A DNA stretch of 64,000 bases from Hyaloraphidium curvatum (Eukaryota > Monoblepharomycota > Hyaloraphidiomycetes > Hyaloraphidiales > Hyaloraphidiaceae): assembly GCA_025558095.1 (NCBI GenBank), contig JAIVFI010000002.1, positions 310,001-374,000 on the forward strand, given 5' to 3'. Below are positions 27,662-36,534 of the stretch, one piece after another; positions within the stretch are counted from its first letter, which is position 1; each line of letters starts with the position of its first letter. The notes beneath the pieces are model-generated. The model made no database searches and was not told where the DNA came from. It saw only the letters and a program-made list of their open reading frames with translations. A program made the position numbers and the translations under genes.

Positions 27662-30523
27662 ATGCCGCTGCTGCGGGCCGGCACCCGGCCGCCGCGGAAC
27701 CGCCTCGTGCGGCTGGCGCTGTCGATCGCGCTCGCGGCGTGGCCGCTCGCGGCGGTGTGGCGGATTGACCGCGGCGTGGCCGGCGGCGGCGTGATTGGCC
27801 CGCCGTTCCCGCTCTGCGTCGCCGGCAACGCCGAGACCGCCGACCATGCCGCGAAAATGGCCGCATTCTTCCCGGGCGCGCCGGCCGTGTGGAGCGTGTG
27901 GGGCGCCGGCGCCGCCGCGTTGCCCGCGCTGGACCCCGCCGCCGTGGCGAGCGCGGCCGCTGAGGGTCGCCCGCTGCTGCTGCTGCGGCCGGCCCCGAAC
28001 TCGACGTGGGCCGACGGCATAGAGGAGGGCGTCGCGCTGCTGCGCCCGTTGGGCTGCGAGTACCTCGCGCTGGTCGACGACGACCTCGTGTTTGAACTCC
28101 GCGGCGCTCAGGCGCTGCCCCGCGCCGTCGGCGGAGAGATCATGCGGCTGCTGCGGAGATACCGCCCCGCCGCTCTCGGCTTCGCCAACGTGTGCGATCC
28201 GGCGCGGAGCGTGCCCGCCGGCACCGACGTCTCGATCGCGGGATCATTCGACGAGAAGGTCGTCCTGCACGCATCGCTGGTCGACTACTTCTTCCCTTTG
28301 GCACCGCGCGGCGAGCTCAATTTCACCGGCCGCTGGACGCTGCCGATCCGCCACATGCTCGCAACCATCCCCCGCATGTACCGCGGCCATGTGCTGACGG
28401 CTCAGCACCTGCGCGTGATCAACACCATCACCTTCTCGGACAGCCGCAACTACACCGTGGTTGAAGACAGGCTCGCGTTCGTCCCTGGCAGCCGGCATCC
28501 TTTTGAGTTCCCTGTGAAGGAACGGTACAACGCCTTCCTCTGCGCCGCGCTGCGGCGCATCCCCATTCCCCATGATTCCGATCGCGACGACCCCTGCGTC
28601 GGCGCGTGGGCACCCGCAGCCCTCGCCGCGGAGCTGCCTACCATCCTCCCGCCCCCACCCGACGACGCGGCCGCCTTCTACGGGGACTACCTCGCGCGCC
28701 TGCTCCCCCACCTGGATCCCGTGCACCCGGCCGTGGCCACGCGGCCGTGGATTGCCGACCGGTTCCCCGACCCCGCTTCGCTGGCCACCCTGCGGGCAGA
28801 GCGCGCGAACTTCACAGTCACCCTGGTCGTGCTCACGTGCGACCGCCCGGCTTCGCTCGAGAGGCTGGTCGGCTCGGTGCTCGCGGCCGACTACGCCTCC
28901 GCCAGGGGACCTGTCGACCTCGCCTTCAGGGTCGATCACTGCCCCGACCACTTCCCCGCGGTGCGCGCCATCGTCGACCGCATCAAATGGCCGCACGGCA
29001 GCGTCACCGCCGAGTTCCGCACCGAGCGGGCTTACCTGCGCCGGTCTGTCGCGGAGGCGTGGGCGCCGCGCTCCGACGACGACTTTGCCGTGCTCCTCGA
29101 GGACGACGTCGAGGTGTCGCCGTCCTTCTTTGCCTGGGCCGTCGCCGCTCTCATGCAGTACTACTACCTCGCGCCGATCCCCCTCTCCGAGTCGCGCGTG
29201 GCCGCGATCGCGCTCTACGCCCCGCGCCACTCCGAGGCCGCCGGGGCGCCCTTCGCCCCGCCGCCCGGCCCCGCGTACGCCATGCAGGTCCCGTGCTCGT
29301 GGGGCGCCCTCTTCCTGCCGCGCGCGTGGCGGCGCTTCCGGACCTTCTTCGAGGCGCACTCGGCGCACGACCCGCTGGTGCCGCACCTCTCCGTATCGGC
29401 GTGGGCGCCGCAGCGCAGCTGGAAAAAGTACCACTACCGCTTCCTCGCCGAGGCCGGGCTGGCGGTGGTCTACCCCGGCGCCGGCAACGGCAGCTTCTCG
29501 ACCAACCGCGTGGAGCGGGGGGCCAACATGCTCGACGACGCGACGGTGCAGCGTGTGCGCGCGCTGCTGGACGTGCCGCTGGCGCCGGCCGGATGGACGG
29601 TGCCCGCGGGCGGGCTGCCGCCGTGGGAGGCGCTGCCGAAGCTGGACGTCTACGAGGCGCCGGTGCCGCCCGGGACGTGGCCGCCGCGGCCGCCGCCGTG
29701 GGAGGCGCTGATGCGGTTCGCGGTGGTCGTGCACTCCCGCGACCCGGCCGCGCTGCCGGCTGCTGCATCGCACTGGCTCGAGCACCCGCGCGTCGCGCTG
29801 GTCGTTGCGCGCTCGATCGGGAACGCTACGGCATGCCCCTCGGGATCCGAAGGACGTTGCATTGCCGAGCCCGCGGGGAACATCCAGGCCCTCTTCCGCC
29901 CGCCGCCCGTGGGGCCGCTGCACATGTTCTTTGCCGATGCTGCGGTGCGGATACCGCAAGCCGACGTCGACTGGGCCTTTTACACCCAGCTGCGGTACCC
30001 GCAGCGCGGCGTCGGCTTCGCTTCGTGCGCGGCGGGATTCGGGTGGGCCGACGGTGGTCCGCCGCGCGCGTGGTTCCCTCCGACCGCGGACAAGCTGCCC
30101 CAGGGTGCCGTCAGGGTGGCGGCATCCAGGGCCGTGTTCCTGCCGCCGCACGTCCTGCAGGAGTACTGGGACGAGGGGTTCGCGGAGGGCAGGAAGGTGG
30201 TGGAGAAGGAAGGGGGGCTGGACCTCCTGCTGCTCGCGGCGCGGGCGGCGCGGGCGGCAAGAGCCGGGGGGGACTACACGGACCTGCTGGTGGACGGATC
30301 GGTGCAGGGGTGCACGCCGTCCGAGGACGAGGGGCCGGCGCCAAAGGCGCTGCTGGAACTGCTCGGGAAGGGCAAGTGGACGGTGCGCCAGGCGAAAGGC
30401 TTCCCTGAGAATTGGATGGCGGAATGGAGAGGGAAGGAACGGGTACCGATGGTTGTGGTACCGCCACCCGGGTTTGGGAACGTCACGTCGATTGCACCGG
30501 TCAACTCGACTCACGGTCCGTGA
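27662..30523 (+). CDS. large GT2/GT13-like glycosyltransferase
   Basis: The start is the ATG at 27662; the same frame is open for 2.4 kb upstream, but that part is a shadow of other genes. A signal anchor (LVRLALSIALAAWPLAAVW) heads about 953 residues. An N-terminal unit has CEYLALVDDDLVFELRG, a possible DxD site. The middle carries a clearer GT-A domain: FTVTLVVLTCDRPASLERL, VDLAFRVDHCPDHFP and DDDFAVLLEDDVEVSPSFFAW, the LEDDVEVSPSFF block being like that of GT13 (GnT-I) and related GT2 enzymes. A Trp/Pro-rich linker leads to a third region with FAVVVHSRDPAALPAAASHW. The layout suggests two or three transferase-like units in one chain, at least one apparently complete. It probably acts in the Golgi; donor and acceptor are unknown. 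Confidence 0.7.
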   Translation: MPLLRAGTRPPRNRLVRLALSIALAAWPLAAVWRIDRGVAGGGVIGPPFPLCVAGNAETADHAAKMAAFFPGAPAVWSVWGAGAAALPALDPAAVASAAAEGRPLLLLRPAPNSTWADGIEEGVALLRPLGCEYLALVDDDLVFELRGAQALPRAVGGEIMRLLRRYRPAALGFANVCDPARSVPAGTDVSIAGSFDEKVVLHASLVDYFFPLAPRGELNFTGRWTLPIRHMLATIPRMYRGHVLTAQHLRVINTITFSDSRNYTVVEDRLAFVPGSRHPFEFPVKERYNAFLCAALRRIPIPHDSDRDDPCVGAWAPAALAAELPTILPPPPDDAAAFYGDYLARLLPHLDPVHPAVATRPWIADRFPDPASLATLRAERANFTVTLVVLTCDRPASLERLVGSVLAADYASARGPVDLAFRVDHCPDHFPAVRAIVDRIKWPHGSVTAEFRTERAYLRRSVAEAWAPRSDDDFAVLLEDDVEVSPSFFAWAVAALMQYYYLAPIPLSESRVAAIALYAPRHSEAAGAPFAPPPGPAYAMQVPCSWGALFLPRAWRRFRTFFEAHSAHDPLVPHLSVSAWAPQRSWKKYHYRFLAEAGLAVVYPGAGNGSFSTNRVERGANMLDDATVQRVRALLDVPLAPAGWTVPAGGLPPWEALPKLDVYEAPVPPGTWPPRPPPWEALMRFAVVVHSRDPAALPAAASHWLEHPRVALVVARSIGNATACPSGSEGRCIAEPAGNIQALFRPPPVGPLHMFFADAAVRIPQADVDWAFYTQLRYPQRGVGFASCAAGFGWADGGPPRAWFPPTADKLPQGAVRVAASRAVFLPPHVLQEYWDEGFAEGRKVVEKEGGLDLLLLAARAARAARAGGDYTDLLVDGSVQGCTPSEDEGPAPKALLELLGKGKWTVRQAKGFPENWMAEWRGKERVPMVVVPPPGFGNVTSIAPVNSTHGP

Positions 30524-30560
30524 TGTAACAGAGCCGGTCGAATTCGAAGAACTGCTCGCC

Positions 30561-31541
30561 CTACACGACTGCGCCGTGCGCCCTCACTCTTCCGAACGTG
30601 AAATTCTGGATCGGCGCGTAGCGCACGCCACACATCCGCATCGTCTCCCGCAGGAATGTCTCGGAATGCATGCTCCCGTCCGCCCATACCATTTTCTTGT
30701 AGTTCTTTATCCCGCCGCGGCGCGGGGGCACCTCGCGGAAATAGGCCTCTGCGAGCCGCATGCGGTGCCCGTAGTGGTCCATGGTCCACGGGGTGCCGAA
30801 GCCGAACCGGTCGTTGATCCCGCCCCACGTGTCGAAGTCGGGGGCGTACAGGGTGGCGTTTTCCACCGGCTCCGGGACGGGCAGCGGGTTGAAGAAGAAG
30901 AGGTCCGGCCTGAGGTAGGCGACGACGGCGTACCGCGAGCGGTGCGGCCACCAGAGCTCAGAGACGCGGTCTAGGGAGTACTGCTGGAGCAGGAAATTGA
31001 CGAGCGAGACGCGCGGATTGTAGGGCCAGGGCTCGCCGCGCTGGAGGTAGTACTCGGGGGCGCGGGAAAAGGCAAGGCCCGCCTCGCGCGAGGAGAATTC
31101 GACGCCGGCGACGCGGACGCCGGCGCCGCGCAGGGTGGCGAGGAGCAGCCGCAGCGAGCCGGGCATGTCGAGCGGGGCGGCGAGCTCCCTGTTTGCGGGG
31201 TTCGTGGCCTCTGCCAGCGCGTACGTGTGCAGGTAGGCGTCGATTGCGGCGCACCGAGCGGCGAGCGGGCGCGCGACGCTGTCGGCAATGTTGCGCGCGA
31301 GCGACTCGTTGAGGTTCTTCAGCTGCCCGAAAAAGGCGAGCGCGCACGCGGGGGCGGCCGCGGCCGGCGGGTCCATTTCGCCCGCGACGGCGGCGAGCTC
31401 GGCGGCGAGGCCGCCCGCCGCGGGAACCGGCGCCGGACGCGGCGCAGGCGGTTCGCGCAGGGCCCACAGCCGGAGCGCGGGGGCCGCGGCGGCGCCCACC
31501 GTCGCCGCCGCTGCGACCGCCCGGAAGACGCCGAGACGCAT
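30561..31541 (-). CDS. putative glycosyltransferase (DUF7796-like)
   Basis: The start is taken at the ATG at 31541, followed by a hydrophobic Ala-rich segment (FRAVAAAATVGAAAAPAL). The core has ALAFFGQLKNLNESLARN, YAVVAYLRPDLFFFNPLP, TLYAPDFDTWGGINDRFGFG and MVWADGSMHSETFL. The RPDL...NDRFGFG pairing is seen in plant and protist proteins annotated as DUF7796 or glycosyltransferase-like and probably places a sugar nucleotide. The product is about 326 residues. It converges with the gene ending at 30523, leaving 37 bp between stop codons. Confidence 0.6.
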   Translation of the reverse strand: MRLGVFRAVAAAATVGAAAAPALRLWALREPPAPRPAPVPAAGGLAAELAAVAGEMDPPAAAAPACALAFFGQLKNLNESLARNIADSVARPLAARCAAIDAYLHTYALAEATNPANRELAAPLDMPGSLRLLLATLRGAGVRVAGVEFSSREAGLAFSRAPEYYLQRGEPWPYNPRVSLVNFLLQQYSLDRVSELWWPHRSRYAVVAYLRPDLFFFNPLPVPEPVENATLYAPDFDTWGGINDRFGFGTPWTMDHYGHRMRLAEAYFREVPPRRGGIKNYKKMVWADGSMHSETFLRETMRMCGVRYAPIQNFTFGRVRAHGAVV

Positions 31542-31918
31542 TGGCGGGCTCCGGCGATTTGCGCGGTCCTCTCGCGCCGGCGAGGTCGGGCAGTGGCCCG
31601 GGGCAGGAAGAAGCCGGCAAGCGGCGGGCGCGGGCGTCGGCGGGTTGATTTGGGTGAAGGGCCCGCGGGCGGAAGTGCGGCCAAGTGAGGCGGCGACCGG
31701 GGTCGTGGGCCTGGGCCCTTGGAACCCGTTGCGCCCGCCCGTCCAAAACATGATCCGAGCGCCGACCGTTTCGTGCTTAGTGGACTCGAGAAGCTAGTGA
31801 AATGCTGAGAGGAGTTGAGCACGCCTGGACGTCTACCTCGGTGTGACGAGGTTCTGCGGGCTGCCGTCGAGGGCGGTTCTGCGCCCATCCCACCGCGGCC
31901 GCTAACGTCGCGTCTGGA

Positions 31919-32671
31919 ATGGGGACACGCGACGCGGCCCTCCGCGCGGCGGCGCTGTGCGCGCTTGCCGTGTTCGCCGCGTTGCTCGCTGCCGGCGGGG
32001 CGGGCGGGGCGGGCGGGGCGGGCGGGGCGGGCCGCGCGCGTGTGCTGCTCGTGGCGAGCAACGCGCGCGTGCGCGAGCTGCCGCTGCGCGCGCTGGCGGC
32101 GGGCGCGGCGCGCGCGGTGTTCTTCAACCACGCGCCGCACTTTGCGTTTGTCGACGCGGCGGCGGGGCTGCGGCCGCGCGGGCGGCTGCCGTACTCGATG
32201 GTGCTGCGCGGCGCGCACGGCGGGCGCACCGGGCCGTCGTACTTCCTCGGCGTGCGCAACGAGGCCGCCGCGCCGCTGGCCGCGCGGCTGTGCGGCGCCG
32301 AGGAGGTCGTGCTGGTGGTGCGCGCTGACGCGCGTGGCGACGCCATGCTCGCGTGCTCCGACGCCGACGCGGTACGCGCCGCCCTGGCCGCCTGCGGTCG
32401 CGCCGCCGCGCTGGTCGTGGTGCGCGTGGAGGACACCGTGCCCTTCTACCCCACGCACCCCAACTCGACGCACTGGCTGCCGCAAATACCCACCACGGGC
32501 TTCACAACCGCCATGCGATACATCGTGCAGGGCGCCAAGCCCGTGTTGCTGGCCTTCAACGCGTCAGAGTACCCGAAGGACCAGCGGCGCACCTCGCACA
32601 ACTACCACTTCGAAACCACCATGATCAGCTTCCTGCACGCCGCGCGCCTCGTCGAGCTCGTCAACCCATGA
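31919..32671 (+). CDS. small lumenal transferase-like protein, possible sialyltransferase relative
   Basis: From the ATG at 31919 there is a signal anchor (ALCALAVFAALLAAGG) and a short GGA repeat stem. The domain has RVLLVASNARVRELPL, AVFFNHAPHFAFVD, LVVVRVEDTVPFYPTHP and QIPTTGFTTAMRYIVQGAKP, ending with HNYHFETTMISFLHAARLV. The PTTG..TAMRYI block followed by a late His...Glu looks like the S and VS sialyl motifs of GT29 enzymes, and the N-terminal ASN...FNHAP strand could stand for motif L. At 250 residues it is shorter than animal GT29 proteins. The nearby NeuB and NeuA genes make this attractive, but the family match is by eye and uncertain. Confidence 0.45.
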   Translation: MGTRDAALRAAALCALAVFAALLAAGGAGGAGGAGGAGRARVLLVASNARVRELPLRALAAGAARAVFFNHAPHFAFVDAAAGLRPRGRLPYSMVLRGAHGGRTGPSYFLGVRNEAAAPLAARLCGAEEVVLVVRADARGDAMLACSDADAVRAALAACGRAAALVVVRVEDTVPFYPTHPNSTHWLPQIPTTGFTTAMRYIVQGAKPVLLAFNASEYPKDQRRTSHNYHFETTMISFLHAARLVELVNP

Positions 32672-33443
32672 TGGCTACGCGGTCGCCAGGCGCTCCCGAT
32701 CCCACGGGGAAAAGGCGACTCCCTGCGGCATTCTGGGCCGGCCCTGGATTGAAGCGGGTTCTGCACCCCCATCCCTGCATGCCTTGAGGGTATTCGTGAA
32801 ACAATACCCGAAAGGTAGGATAGGGGGCAAATCAGGGGGCAATACAGGTTCATCGAGTTCAAGGGAACGCGTGTTCGCGGGAAAGCTCGGAGGGAGGCAT
32901 TGAGGATCAGCATGGCCAGCTACCGAGCGTTCGTCAGGCCTTGAGGCCACGGAAGTACCTTGGACTTGCAATCGTTGCATCCACGGGAACGACTGATGTT
33001 GCCTCCTGGGGTTCTTGAGCAACTCGCCGAGGTCTGGGGCCGGCTCGTGTTTGTGGACGACAGAGGGCAGGACTGCCTGATCGTTTCGTGTCCCGGATCC
33101 AACCATGTCACGAACAATTTCGAACAAGCGGTTCCACGGGCCGAGCCGGCCATCATCGTTTGCCTCTCCCGAACCTGATAGCATTCATCTGCAAGGCGCA
33201 TAGGGTAGTTCGCATCTGATGGCTGTGGCACTTAGACGCTTCCCTCGTCGTACTGTAGCTGCCGCCTTTGGCGAACATCATTCTAGGACCCAATGTGCTA
33301 TTTGCTCAGTATCTACCAATCTACCTAGCTCAATTCTCTCCCATGCCAATCGTCCTGATCCGCTGATCCGCTGTATCGCGTCCCGCTTTGCGAATTCGAC
33401 TTTCACGAAGGCTTGGGCTTCAATGGCGGCCGCTGTGGTGCAG
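32672..33443. other. intergenic, no supported gene
   Basis: About 770 bp with moderate GC. A short plus-strand frame near 33.0-33.18 kb (LPPGVLEQLAEVWGRLVFVDD) looks protein-like but has no start context, family or splice partners that I can defend. Confidence 0.4.
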
Positions 33444-33478
33444 TGGCCAATTGAGTAGGCCGACTATATTTCTATAGA
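33444..33478 (+). promoter_or_regulatory. CCAAT-like and TATA-like promoter of the NeuB gene
   Basis: GGCCAATTGAG is followed about 15 bp later by CTATATTTCTATAG, roughly 100 bp upstream of the NeuB start. Both stand out against the GC-rich background. An ATG directly after them (33478) opens a different frame, so a short upstream ORF may lie in the leader. Confidence 0.4.
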
Positions 33479-33569
33479 TGAGCGGGCGGTATTTTTCGCC
33501 TGTGCGGCCGCCAAAGCCCTTCAACAGCAAACAATGGAAACCAGCTAGCACACAAAACCGGCCGTGCGA

Positions 33570-34637
33570 ATGGGCGCATACAGCATGGGCCCCGCTGTCG
33601 AGCTCGTCCCCGGCCGCTGGGTTGGCCCCGGCCGGCCGACGTTCTTCATCGCCGAGGCAGGGCTCAACCACAACGGCCGGCTCGACGCCGCGCTGCGGCT
33701 CGTCGACGCGGCCAAGGCGGCCGGCGCCGACGCCGTCAAGTTTCAGAAGCGCACGCCGGCTTCCATGCTGACGCGCGCGGCGCTCGCGGCGCCATACGCC
33801 GGCCCACACTCGTTTGGCGCCACGTACGGCGAGCATCGCGCCGCGCTCGAGCTGTCCGAGGCCGACTGGGACGCACTGGCCGCGCACGCCGCCCGCGCTG
33901 GCATCGCGCTGGCCGGCTCGGCGTGGGACGAGGCTTCCGCCGACCTGCTGGTGCACCTGGGCGCGCCGTTCCTCAAGTTGCCTTCGGCGGACCTGACAAA
34001 CTTCCCGCTCATGGCACACGCCGCGCGCTCGGGCCGGCCGCTGGTGCTCTCCACCGGCATGGCTGACATGGCGCTGGTCCGCCGCGCCGTCGCACACGCC
34101 AGCGCCTTTACGACACGGCTGGTCCTGCTGCATTGCACCTCGACGTACCCCGCACCGCCCGAGGCGTGCAACCTCCGCGCGATCCATGCGCTTGCTACCA
34201 CTTTCCCGGACGTCGTCGTGGGCTACTCGGGCCACGAGCAGGGCACCGCCATCGCCTGCGCAGCCGCCGCCATCGGTGCCGCCGTGGTTGAGAAGCATCT
34301 GACTCTGGATCGTCAAATGAAGGGACCTGACCATGCGGCATCCCTGGAACCGGAAGAGTTTGCTGATATGGTCCGGCGGGTGCGCGAAGCCGAGAGGGCC
34401 ATGGGCGACGGCATCAAGCGGCTCATGCCTGGGGAGGATGCGGTGAGGGCCAAGCTGGCCAAGTCGCTCGTTGCCGCGCATGACATACCGCGGGGCACGG
34501 TCCTCACGCCGGAAATGCTTGTCGCCAAGGGGCCCGGCACGGGCATTGCGGTTTGCGACGCGGAGCTGGTCCTGGGAAGGATGGTACTGCGCGACATCGC
34601 AGCCGACACACTGCTGGACCCGACCATGTTTGGGTGA
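33570..34637 (+). CDS. neuB: N-acetylneuraminate synthase (sialic acid synthase)
   Basis: A full-length NeuB-type protein of about 355 residues. The catalytic TIM barrel shows FFIAEAGLNHNG, AGADAVKFQKRTP, FLKLPSADLTNFPLM, PLVLSTGMADM, LVLLHCTSTYPAP, VVGYSGHEQG and VVEKHLTLDRQMKGPDHAAS. The C-terminal SAF (antifreeze-like) domain is present with SLVAAHDIPRGTVLTPEM. The enzyme condenses phosphoenolpyruvate with ManNAc (or ManNAc-6-phosphate in animals) to give sialic acid in the cytosol; close relatives make KDN, legionaminic or pseudaminic acid, so the exact nonulosonate is open. No signal sequence is seen, as expected. GSAWDEA stands where many homologues have a (S/A)T(P/V)(W/F)D block. The ATG at 33570 is used; a second lies at 33585. 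Confidence 0.93.
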   Translation: MGAYSMGPAVELVPGRWVGPGRPTFFIAEAGLNHNGRLDAALRLVDAAKAAGADAVKFQKRTPASMLTRAALAAPYAGPHSFGATYGEHRAALELSEADWDALAAHAARAGIALAGSAWDEASADLLVHLGAPFLKLPSADLTNFPLMAHAARSGRPLVLSTGMADMALVRRAVAHASAFTTRLVLLHCTSTYPAPPEACNLRAIHALATTFPDVVVGYSGHEQGTAIACAAAAIGAAVVEKHLTLDRQMKGPDHAASLEPEEFADMVRRVREAERAMGDGIKRLMPGEDAVRAKLAKSLVAAHDIPRGTVLTPEMLVAKGPGTGIAVCDAELVLGRMVLRDIAADTLLDPTMFG

Positions 34638-34728
34638 AGATGGCCGATAGCCGTCGGTCAGCACCAGGTGGCTGGGCCTAGATGGCGAGACGTTCATTGT
34701 GCATCGTACGCGATGGACGATATCAGCC

Positions 34729-35724
34729 TCAAGGCGGCCCAATCTCTTCTTGACTGCCAGTTCCTGCATCCCATCGAACCCGGAGCGGGCAGCAAGAGGT
34801 CCTCCTCTTCAAGTACCCGCACGTGCCATTGCCGTCCACGAGCATTTTCTCGTAGTAGGCTTTGTCCTTCTTGAAGGCCGTTACCGAGGTCCGCGCCAGC
34901 TTGCGCTCGGCCTCCTCCCGCGATTTCCACATGTAGTGGTAGAGGGAACCGGCGCTGTGGGCAGGGTTGGAGAGGAAGTAGAACGCTGGGTGTTCGCGAC
35001 TGCTCGGGTGCACGGCATCCTCGCCAGCGGCATTTGCCGGCGGCAGGGAAGTCCCGTTTGCAATGATAGGATGGTGCGCGGTCGTCATGCCCCGGATTGC
35101 TGAGCACCGCACAAGGGCTTTGAACGCTGCTGACCTCGGATGGGTGCGCGGTAGGCACGATGCGTAGTTGGCCAAAACGCCGCCGGCAGGACGTTTTTGG
35201 TGGTCTTTCCCGTCAAAGATGACCCAGTTGAGGTAGACCGCGGGCCGGCCATCGAACCGCGGTTGCGAGAGGAAGGCCGGCAGCGAGGGCCGCGCCCCTG
35301 GTAGTACCGGGAACTCGTCGACGTCAAAGAACGCCATCCAGCCATTTAAAGGGCAGAGCTGGATGCAGCGATGGTAGGCGTCCCCCTGCGGCGAACGGGC
35401 GAAGGGGACAGGGCCGTGCACACCTCCTGCCGGGAACACGTCTACGTCTGGAACGTCCAGGAAAGCCGGCCGCCGCGTGGAATGGGGGGCGATGCCGTCG
35501 TCGTACACCAAGAAGCGCGAGACGCCGAGCAGGCGGTGGTAGTTGAGCCACTCGGGCAGGTCATCTGCCGCGTCCTTCGCAATGATGCACGCGTGCACGG
35601 GCGGGCTACCGACCTCACTGCCGCTTCGGACAGGACCGCGGAGTCCGTTGGTCAGCTGAAGTAGTGAAAGTGCGGCGAGCGCGGCGCCGGCAAGCACAGC
35701 AACGCGGCAGCGCAGGAGCAACAT
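34729..35724 (-). CDS. GT92-family glycosyltransferase
   Basis: The start is the ATG at 35724, giving a signal anchor (VAVLAGAALAALSLLQL) and a protein of about 331 residues. GT92 motifs: VHACIIAKDAADDLPEWLNY, VSRFLVYDDGIAP, WMAFFDVDEFPVLPG with DxD, VYLNWVIFDGKDHQKRP, HPRSAAFKALVRC and a C-terminal LYHYMWKSREEAERKL, the His-Tyr block of the family. Family members transfer galactose or similar sugars in the Golgi. It diverges from the CMP-sialic-acid synthetase gene with just 37 bp between start codons, which suggests joint expression with sialic acid activation. Confidence 0.85.
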   Translation of the reverse strand: MLLLRCRVAVLAGAALAALSLLQLTNGLRGPVRSGSEVGSPPVHACIIAKDAADDLPEWLNYHRLLGVSRFLVYDDGIAPHSTRRPAFLDVPDVDVFPAGGVHGPVPFARSPQGDAYHRCIQLCPLNGWMAFFDVDEFPVLPGARPSLPAFLSQPRFDGRPAVYLNWVIFDGKDHQKRPAGGVLANYASCLPRTHPRSAAFKALVRCSAIRGMTTAHHPIIANGTSLPPANAAGEDAVHPSSREHPAFYFLSNPAHSAGSLYHYMWKSREEAERKLARTSVTAFKKDKAYYEKMLVDGNGTCGYLKRRTSCCPLRVRWDAGTGSQEEIGPP

Positions 35725-35761
35725 TTCCCAGAGTCGGCAAGACCAAGAAGGAGAGACACCG
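35725..35761. promoter_or_regulatory. 37-bp divergent start-to-start spacer (GT92 / CMP-sialate synthetase)
   Basis: Only 37 bp separate the two initiation codons, so each core promoter must sit within the other gene's coding or leader sequence, or transcripts must start almost at the ATG. No TATA element is visible. Confidence 0.5.
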
Positions 35762-36469
35762 ATGCCCCGTGCAGCGTGCATCGCCGTGGTCCCCGCCCGC
35801 GGCGGGTCCAAGGGCATCCCGCGAAAAAATCTCGCCGACTTTCTCGGCGGACCGCTATTCCTCTGGCAGGCGCGCGCGTGCGCGGACTCCGGCGTTTTCG
35901 ACGCAGTGGTGGTCAGCTCCGACGATTGTGAAGTACTGGACGCCGCGCGTGCGGCCGGGTTCCTCGCACACGAACGGTCTGCCGAGGCGTCTTCCGACGG
36001 GGCGTCTTCGGAAACGGCGGTGGCGGAGGCCGCCGCCTGGTACCGGTCGCTGGGCCGCCCCGTCGACGTTGTATGCCTCGCACAGCCGACGTCCCCTCTG
36101 ACCGCCTCAGAGGACTACGCCGCCGCATGGACGGCCTTTGAAGACGCGGGAGCGGACTCGCTCGTCACTGTCTGCCGAAGAAAGGTGTTTTTGTGGCGGC
36201 AAGCAGATGAGGACGAGAGGCTCGCCCAGCCGGCAAACTACGACCCGCGCCGGAGGCCGCGCAGGCAGGATTGGGACGGGGTGCTGGTTGAGAACGGCGC
36301 CTTCTACTTCACGCGGAGCTCGTTGTTCGACGAGCTGGGTTGCAGGCTCGGCGGCCGCACAGTGGCCTACCAGATGGAAGAGTGGAAGGCGACGGAGATT
36401 GACACGCCCGAGGACCTGGAGGTGTGTAGGGCGATCGGGCTGGCGAGAGGACTGAAGTGGGAAGCGTAG
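35762..36469 (+). CDS. neuA: CMP-sialic acid synthetase (acylneuraminate cytidylyltransferase)
   Basis: The 235-residue protein has the complete cytidylyltransferase fold: IAVVPARGGSKGIPRKNLAD (the CTP-binding P-loop with the conserved Arg, Ser and Lys), VVVSSDDCEVLDAA, VVCLAQPTSPLTASEDY with the QPTSP sugar-binding motif, and VLVENGAFYFTRSSLF. It ends with the usual IDTPEDLEVCRAIG. It couples CTP with sialic acid to give CMP-sialic acid. In animals the enzyme is nuclear; here no localisation signal is obvious. The size is that of the bacterial catalytic domain, without the C-terminal phosphatase-like domain of vertebrate CMAS. With NeuB 0.9 kb away and the transporter next door it completes the activation step. 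Confidence 0.93.
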   Translation: MPRAACIAVVPARGGSKGIPRKNLADFLGGPLFLWQARACADSGVFDAVVVSSDDCEVLDAARAAGFLAHERSAEASSDGASSETAVAEAAAWYRSLGRPVDVVCLAQPTSPLTASEDYAAAWTAFEDAGADSLVTVCRRKVFLWRQADEDERLAQPANYDPRRRPRRQDWDGVLVENGAFYFTRSSLFDELGCRLGGRTVAYQMEEWKATEIDTPEDLEVCRAIGLARGLKWEA

Positions 36470-36534
36470 ATGCCGTGTCAGGGTGGCAATTCGGGGTCGA
36501 AAAAGTATGCACTGGCCGGCCGCATCCGCCCCAA

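Noticed and set aside
28244-30514. Minus-strand open frame of 756 codons
   Set aside because: It is antisense to the GT2/GT13-like gene and has the Arg/Gly/His-rich composition typical of GC-rich shadow frames.
32675-33184. Minus-strand frame of 169 codons downstream of the sialyltransferase-like gene
   Set aside because: No signal, motif or splice partner, and an equally good frame exists on the other strand.
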